Part shown: positions 15,945-20,288 of the stretch, one piece after another | Numbering within the stretch: position 1 is the first letter of the stretch | Layout: each line of letters begins with the position of its first letter | Assembly: GCA_046565785.1 (NCBI GenBank) | Contig: JBKHXZ010000287.1 | Coordinates: 1-20,288, forward strand | Reading direction: 5' to 3' | Length of the DNA: 20,288 nucleotides | Source: DATHWB01 sp046565785 | GTDB taxonomy: Bacteria > Actinomycetota > Acidimicrobiia > Spongiisociales > ZC4RG35 | The notes under the pieces: generated by a model | Seen by the model: only the letters and a program-made list of their open reading frames with translations | What the model was told of the DNA's origin: nothing | Databases searched by the model: none | Program-made: the position numbers and the translations under genes

Positions 15945-17915
15945 ATGCAGAGCCGATGGAACCCCGACGAAGCCGCCGAGTTCACCGGACCGGTCGGCGA
16001 GTGTGTGTACGGATCCCGCCTCATCGGATCCGACCCCTCACTCGTGCTCCACGGCGGAGGCAACACGTCGGTCAAAGCCGAGTTCGTCGACATCACCGAC
16101 GCCAGCGTCCACGCACTGTACGTCAAGGGCTCCGGCTGGGATCTCGGGTCGATCGAGGCGCCCGGGTTCACGCCACTTCGTCGGTCCCGGCTGGCCGAAC
16201 TTCTCGAACTCGACGCCTTGTCCGATCCGGACATGATGCGCGAACTGGCCGCCGCCAAACTCGACCCTGACGCGCCTGCACCGTCGGTGGAAAGCCTCCT
16301 GCACGCCTATCTCCCCTTCCCGGCCGTGCAGCACTCGCACGCCGATGTGATCGTCACCCTGACCAACCTCGCCGACGGGGACGCCAAGGTGCGGGAGGTG
16401 TACGGAAACGACGTCGTCATCGTCCCGTATGTCATGCCCGGCTTCGACCTCGCCAAAGCCGTCGCCCGCACCTGGCCCGATCACGCCCACGACGGCACCG
16501 TCGGAATGGTCCTGATGAACCACGGGCTGTTCACCTTCGGTGAAACCACCCGGGAGGCATACGAGCGTCACGTCGACCTGATCGACCGCGCCGAGCGATG
16601 GCTGGCTGCCAACGCCCCTTGGTCGCCGGCCACCGACACCACACTCGGCCCAGTCTCGTGCGAACTCCTCGCCGATCTTCGTGCCGCCGTCTCCCGTGCG
16701 GCCGGCCGGCCGATGATCGCCGTGCGTCACACCGACGCCAACGTGTCCCGATTCGTCCAGCGCGCCGACCTGGCGTCGCTCGCCACCCGTGGTCCGCTCA
16801 CCCCCGACCACGTGATCCGCACCAAGCGTCATCCGCTTGTCGGGCGCGACGTCGACGGTTACACCGAGGCATACCGGCAGTACTTCGCAGCCAACGAGCA
16901 CCGGGCCCGGACCGAACTCACCATGCTCGATCCGGCGCCACGGATCGTGTTGGACCCCGAGATGGGGATGCTGGCGATCGGCGAGAACGACAAGGCCGCT
17001 TCGATCGCCGCCGACATCTATCACCACACGATTCCTGTCCTCGAACGGTCCGAAGATCATCTAGGTGGCTATCAGGCGCTGGGGGCCGGCGATCTGTTCG
17101 ACTGTGAATACTGGGATCTGGAGCAGGCCAAACTCCGCCGGTCGGGTCCACCGCCGGAGATGAGCGGGATGGTTGCGGTGGTGACCGGCGCGAACTCCGG
17201 CATCGGGCGGGCGTGCGCCGAAGCTCTTGCCCGTCGCGGCGCATCCGTGGCCGCGCTGGATCTGGCAGCCGAAGTCGAAACCGAGTTCAAAGGGGCCGGT
17301 CGGCTGGGCATCGCCGTCGATGTGACCGACGCCACCGCCCAACAGGCTGCCCTCGAACGGGTCGTCGAGCGGTTCGGCGGAATCGACATCGTGGTGTCGG
17401 CCGCCGGGATCTTTGGCACCACCACCGCTCTCGCCGACCTGACCGAGGACAGATGGCGCAAGGTGCAGGCGGTGAACGTCGACGCCGTCGCATCCCTCTT
17501 CGCTTCGGTTCACCCGTTCCTCGCTCGTTCCCCGGTGGGCGGGCGCGTAGTAGTCGTCGGCTCCAAGAATGTCCCCGCCCCAGGAAAGGGTGCGGCCGCG
17601 TATTCGGCGTCGAAGGCAGCCGTCACCCAGTTGTGCAGGGTGGCGGCGCTGGAATGGGCAGCCGACGGAATCCGGGTCAACGTTGTACACCCCGACGGCG
17701 TCTTCGATACCGGGCTGTGGACCGACGAACTGCTCGCCGAACGGGCCTCCCGTTATGGCCTCACGGTCGACGAGTACAAGCGTCGGAACTTGCTGTCGAC
17801 AGAAGTCACGTCGGCGGGAGTGGGCGAGGTGGTGGCCACCCTGTGTGGCGACGTGTTCTCGGCGACCACCGGGGCCCAGGTTCCGATCGACGGCGGCAAC
17901 GAAAGGGTGATCTGA
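15945..17915 (+). CDS. Bifunctional class II aldolase / short-chain dehydrogenase (RhaD-like fusion)
   Basis: This 656-residue fusion resembles bifunctional rhamnulose-1-phosphate aldolase/dehydrogenases. The N-terminal class II aldolase domain (about 1-400) shows GGGNTS (37-42) and KGSG (61-64) for phosphate binding, Glu116 (PSVESLLH), and zinc ligands His130 and His132 (QHSHAD) and His193 (MNHG). The C-terminal SDR domain (about 408-656) has TGANSGIG (414-421), Asp after its second strand (ALDL, NAD-type), Ser540, Tyr553 and Lys557 (YSASK). Family enzymes split a ketose 1-phosphate to DHAP plus an aldehyde, and the SDR is thought to process the aldehyde. No rhamnose isomerase, kinase or mutarotase is nearby. 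The partner here is the MtnA-like isomerase, so ribulose 1-phosphate or a 5-deoxy/5-methylthio analogue is the likelier substrate. AGGAG lies upstream of the ATG. Confidence 0.9.
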   Translation: MQSRWNPDEAAEFTGPVGECVYGSRLIGSDPSLVLHGGGNTSVKAEFVDITDASVHALYVKGSGWDLGSIEAPGFTPLRRSRLAELLELDALSDPDMMRELAAAKLDPDAPAPSVESLLHAYLPFPAVQHSHADVIVTLTNLADGDAKVREVYGNDVVIVPYVMPGFDLAKAVARTWPDHAHDGTVGMVLMNHGLFTFGETTREAYERHVDLIDRAERWLAANAPWSPATDTTLGPVSCELLADLRAAVSRAAGRPMIAVRHTDANVSRFVQRADLASLATRGPLTPDHVIRTKRHPLVGRDVDGYTEAYRQYFAANEHRARTELTMLDPAPRIVLDPEMGMLAIGENDKAASIAADIYHHTIPVLERSEDHLGGYQALGAGDLFDCEYWDLEQAKLRRSGPPPEMSGMVAVVTGANSGIGRACAEALARRGASVAALDLAAEVETEFKGAGRLGIAVDVTDATAQQAALERVVERFGGIDIVVSAAGIFGTTTALADLTEDRWRKVQAVNVDAVASLFASVHPFLARSPVGGRVVVVGSKNVPAPGKGAAAYSASKAAVTQLCRVAALEWAADGIRVNVVHPDGVFDTGLWTDELLAERASRYGLTVDEYKRRNLLSTEVTSAGVGEVVATLCGDVFSATTGAQVPIDGGNERVI

Positions 17916-17916
17916 C

Positions 17917-18639
17917 ATGGCCGACCCGACCCCCGTTCTACGGATCACGCCGGGCGAGGTGGCTGACCGAGCGTTGGTGGTCGGTGATCCCGACCGGGCG
18001 GCCAAAGTCGCCGAACTTCTCGACGACCCGGCCGAACTCGGCCGGTTCCGGGAATACGTGACCTTCGGCGGGACTTGGCGGGGCACCTCCGTTCTGGTGT
18101 CCTCACACGGCGTCGGTGCTCCCGGCGCGGCGTTGTGTTTCGAGGAACTCCACCAGGCTGGGGTACGGCGGATCATCCGAGCCGGCACCTGCGGGGGCCT
18201 TCAGGCCGACGTGAAGGACGGCGACCTGGTGATCGCCACCGGGGCCATCCGCGAAGACGGCCTCACCAGTGGACTGGTGCCCGACGCCTTCCCTGCCCTG
18301 GCATCGGTCGACGTGGTGACCGACTTACGATCGGCCGTGGCGCAGTCCGGACATCCATCGCACGAAGGAGTCGTGCTCACCAACTCGGTCTTCTATCCAC
18401 ACGAAGTCGTCGGATCGAGCCTGGCGCGTTGGGCCAAGGCAGGAGCGGTGGCAGTCGAAATGGAATGTGCCGCGCTCTTCGTCGTCGGCGCCCTCAACGG
18501 CACCCAGGTCGGAGCGGTACTGGTCTCCGACGGCAACCCGCTCCACGATCAAACCGAGGGTTACAACCCGCATCGGGACGTCGTCCACAATGCTGTCGGC
18601 GTGATGATCCGGGTCGGCCTGGACGCCCTCGTCGCATGA
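17917..18639 (+). CDS. Nucleoside phosphorylase, uridine phosphorylase/DeoD superfamily
   Basis: This 240-residue protein belongs to the hexameric (NP-I) nucleoside phosphorylase family. It shows GDPDR (23-27), SSHGVGAPGAA, the phosphate-binding RAGTCGG (88-94), AVEMECAAL (179-187, with the ribose-binding Met-Glu), and SDG (204-206) where purine-specific members place a catalytic Asp. The reaction is phosphorolysis of a nucleoside to free base plus alpha-D-(5-substituted) ribose 1-phosphate. The C-terminal region SDGNPLHDQTEGYNP is closer to uridine-type enzymes, but base preference cannot be fixed by eye. It starts 1 nt after the aldolase stop and overlaps the next phosphorylase by 4 nt. Coupling to the aldolase supports use of its ribose 1-phosphate as carbon. 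Confidence 0.87.
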   Translation: MADPTPVLRITPGEVADRALVVGDPDRAAKVAELLDDPAELGRFREYVTFGGTWRGTSVLVSSHGVGAPGAALCFEELHQAGVRRIIRAGTCGGLQADVKDGDLVIATGAIREDGLTSGLVPDAFPALASVDVVTDLRSAVAQSGHPSHEGVVLTNSVFYPHEVVGSSLARWAKAGAVAVEMECAALFVVGALNGTQVGAVLVSDGNPLHDQTEGYNPHRDVVHNAVGVMIRVGLDALVA

Positions 18640-19460
18640 GCGATCTGTACGACCGCCTGGAACGAACCGCTCGCATCCTCGCCACGCGAACCGGTGTTGA
18701 CCGCCACGACGTGGTGGCCGTCCTCGGATCCGGCCTCGGTGGGTATCCGGAGACACTGCAGAACGCGGTTCGTGTCCCCTACTCCGAACTCCCCGGCTTC
18801 CCGCTGCCCCGCGCCGTGGGCCACGCCGGCGCCGCCTACTCGGTGCAGATGGGGTCCAATCGGGTGCTGCTACTGGCAGGACGCTCCCACGCATACGAGG
18901 GACACCCGATGGATGTGGTCACCTTCCCGATCCGTGTGGCGATCCTGGCCGGCGCCGGCAAAGTGGTGCTCACCAATGCGGCAGGCGGATGCGGCGACGG
19001 GATCGACCCAGGCGACCTGGTGCTCATTTCCGATCACATCAACATGGCTGGCATCAGCCCACTCATGGGCGAGAACGACGAGCGTCTCGGACCGCGGTTC
19101 CCCGACATGTCCACGGTGTACACCCCGGAGCTGCGAGCGAAGGCTCATCGGATTGCTGCCGACATCGGCCTCACACTGCGAGAAGCCGTGTACTTCTGGT
19201 GGCATGGTCCGATGTTCGAGACCCCGGCCGAAGTCCGGATGGCCAAGGCGCTGGGAGCCGGGCTGGTGGGGATGTCCACGGTGCCAGAGGCAACCGCCGC
19301 CCGGCACATGGGTGCCGACGTTCTCGGCCTGTCGCTGTGCACGAATCGAGCGGCGGGGATGTCTGCCACCCCACTGTCGGCCGAGGAAGTGATCGAGGCC
19401 GCAGCCGAAGCGTCGGGCCGGTTGCAAGCCCTGTTCGACCGCCTGCTCCCCGCCCTGTGA
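18636..19460 (+). CDS. Type I (trimeric) purine nucleoside phosphorylase / MTAP family
   Basis: This 274-residue enzyme is of the NP-I trimeric group: phosphate loop GSGLGG (31-36), GRSHAYEGH (82-90), TNAAGG (113-118), FETPAE with Glu195, VGMSTVPEA with Met213, and TNRAAGMS with Asn237. The Asn at this last position is the residue by which PNPs recognise 6-oxopurines (inosine, guanosine). Methylthioadenosine phosphorylases have Asp there. This fits well with the upstream deaminase turning adenine nucleosides into hypoxanthine nucleosides first. Slightly unusual is GPMFET where most members have GPSFET. The start overlaps the previous stop by 4 nt (ATGA). It complements the other phosphorylase, probably with a different base range. 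Confidence 0.88.
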   Translation: MSDLYDRLERTARILATRTGVDRHDVVAVLGSGLGGYPETLQNAVRVPYSELPGFPLPRAVGHAGAAYSVQMGSNRVLLLAGRSHAYEGHPMDVVTFPIRVAILAGAGKVVLTNAAGGCGDGIDPGDLVLISDHINMAGISPLMGENDERLGPRFPDMSTVYTPELRAKAHRIAADIGLTLREAVYFWWHGPMFETPAEVRMAKALGAGLVGMSTVPEATAARHMGADVLGLSLCTNRAAGMSATPLSAEEVIEAAAEASGRLQALFDRLLPAL

Positions 19461-19470
19461 AGATGGGTCG

Positions 19471-20223
19471 ATGAAGACGGCTCTGGTTCGACGGCCCGGC
19501 CCCCGCTTGGCAGAAGGTCTGGTCACGCACCTGGCACGCAGCCAGATCGACATCGACCTCGCCCGGCGGCAGTGGGACCGCTACGTCGAGGCTTTCATCG
19601 ACCACGGCTGGGAGGTGGTGGAGGTCGACCCCGCCGACGACTGCCCCGACGCGGTGTTCGTCGAGGACACGGTGGTGGTCTTCGGAGACCTGGCGGTGAT
19701 CACCCGCCCCGGGGCGGAGACCAGGAAATCCGAGGTCGAAGGGACCGAGCGCGCGGTGCGACCGCTGCTGGCTCGGGTCACGAGGTTGGAAGAACCGGCG
19801 TGCCTCGACGGGGGCGACGTCCTGAAGGTCGGGTCGAAGGTGTACGTGGGGCTTTCCCACCGCACCAACCGGGAGGCTGTCGACCAGCTCGGGACGTTGC
19901 TAGGAGACCGGAACGTCGTTGGAGTGCCTGTGACGAAGGTGCTTCACCTGAAGTCGGCGGTAACCGCACTGCCGGACGGAACGGTCATCGGGTACGGTCC
20001 GCTGGTCGACGACCCGTCGGTATTCGACACGTTCCTCGAAGTCCCGGAAGAGTCGGGTTCGGCGGTGGTGGACCTCGGGGACGGTGTGGTGTTGATGGCG
20101 GCCGACCGCCCCCGCAGCACCGAGATGGTCCGGAAACGTGGTTACGAAGTGGTGCCTGTCGACATCTCCGAGTTCCAAAAGCTCGAAGGATGCGTCACCT
20201 GCCTCTCCGTCCGCCTCCGTTGA
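19471..20223 (+). CDS. Dimethylargininase (DDAH)-like amidinotransferase-fold hydrolase
   Basis: This 250-residue protein has the guanidine-modifying fold of N-omega,N-omega-dimethylarginine dimethylaminohydrolases, which turn methylated arginine into citrulline and methylamine or dimethylamine. Motifs include PDAVFVEDTVVVFGDLAVITRPGAETRKSE in the N-terminal half, the LDGGDVLKVG loop, VGLSHRTNREAVDQL, the catalytic His159 in VLHLKSA, and the catalytic Cys244 in the terminal TCLSVR. It follows the phosphorylase by 10 nt in the same direction and is probably co-transcribed. No obvious chemical link to nucleosides exists. It may be a neighbouring salvage gene, or the true substrate could be another guanidino compound. 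Confidence 0.88.
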   Translation: MKTALVRRPGPRLAEGLVTHLARSQIDIDLARRQWDRYVEAFIDHGWEVVEVDPADDCPDAVFVEDTVVVFGDLAVITRPGAETRKSEVEGTERAVRPLLARVTRLEEPACLDGGDVLKVGSKVYVGLSHRTNREAVDQLGTLLGDRNVVGVPVTKVLHLKSAVTALPDGTVIGYGPLVDDPSVFDTFLEVPEESGSAVVDLGDGVVLMAADRPRSTEMVRKRGYEVVPVDISEFQKLEGCVTCLSVRLR

Positions 20224-20225
20224 CC

Positions 20226-20275
20226 CTTTTTAGCGCACAGCGGGTGCAGGCCTGCACCCGCTGTGCGCTAAAAAG
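20226..20275. repeat. Perfect 50-nt palindrome after the last gene
   Basis: Twenty-five bases (20226-20250) are the exact reverse complement of the next 25 (20251-20275), with no spacer. The core is GCAGGCCTGC and the outer part is TTTTTAGCGC / GCGCTAAAAA. It begins 2 nt after the dimethylargininase stop codon and is a very strong hairpin in RNA, so it probably ends the long catabolic transcript. Unlike an intrinsic terminator, the T run precedes the stem and the A run follows it on both strands, so there is no U tract after the hairpin. Confidence 0.8.
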
Positions 20276-20288
20276 CCGGGATTAGACG

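Noticed and set aside
20226..20275. Classical intrinsic terminator
   Set aside because: The stem is followed by A residues, not U residues, on either strand. It is reported as a palindrome with possible termination function.

Overview
This is a GC-rich, densely packed bacterial window. The lipoprotein-anchored CuA subunit with a fused cytochrome c, the gene order coxB-coxA-coxC-cox4-ctaG, a likely leaderless promoter and the codon bias all suggest a high-GC actinobacterium. An Acidimicrobiia-type lineage is my guess only. No rRNA, tRNA, CRISPR array, transposase or phage gene was seen.

Region 1 (1-6053, + strand) is a respiratory block. A gene-free leader carries a large imperfect inverted repeat. 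It is followed by a thioredoxin-like lipoprotein, then a caa3-type cytochrome c oxidase operon: coxB fused to cytochrome c, coxA with a long C-terminal extension, coxC, a subunit IV gene, and the assembly factor ctaG. coxC is broken by a single-base frameshift near 4638. A hairpin at about 6067-6099 separates this block from the convergent operon that follows.

Region 2 (6112-20223) looks like one regulated system for importing nucleosides and using their sugar as carbon. A GntR/HutC-type repressor gene (11858-12586) lies between two arms. The left arm (- strand) is mtnA-like isomerase, BMP-family nucleoside-binding lipoprotein, double ABC ATPase, and two permeases. The right arm (+ strand) is an MTA/SAH/adenosine-deaminase-like amidohydrolase, a DUF985 cupin, two SDRs, a class II aldolase-SDR fusion, a uridine-phosphorylase-family enzyme, a type I purine nucleoside phosphorylase, and a dimethylargininase-like hydrolase. 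An identical 16-nt sequence containing the palindrome TTGTCTGACAA occurs exactly twice in the places I examined. Each copy sits on or just downstream of a good sigma70-like promoter, one heading each arm, so both arms are probably repressed by the same GntR protein.

Inferred chemistry: the ABC transporter imports a nucleoside (ordinary, 5'-deoxy or 5'-methylthio). The amidohydrolase deaminates an adenine nucleoside. The phosphorylases release the base and make (5-substituted) ribose 1-phosphate. The MtnA-like enzyme converts this to the ribulose 1-phosphate form. The aldolase cleaves that to DHAP and a C2 aldehyde, which the SDR modules may oxidise or reduce. Phosphorolysis supplies the phosphate, so no sugar kinase is required. 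This resembles the known DHAP shunt for 5'-deoxyadenosine and methylthioadenosine, but adds a dedicated transporter, deaminase, repressor and extra SDR/cupin genes. Substrate identity cannot be read from the sequence. The window ends with a perfect 50-nt palindrome (20226-20275).
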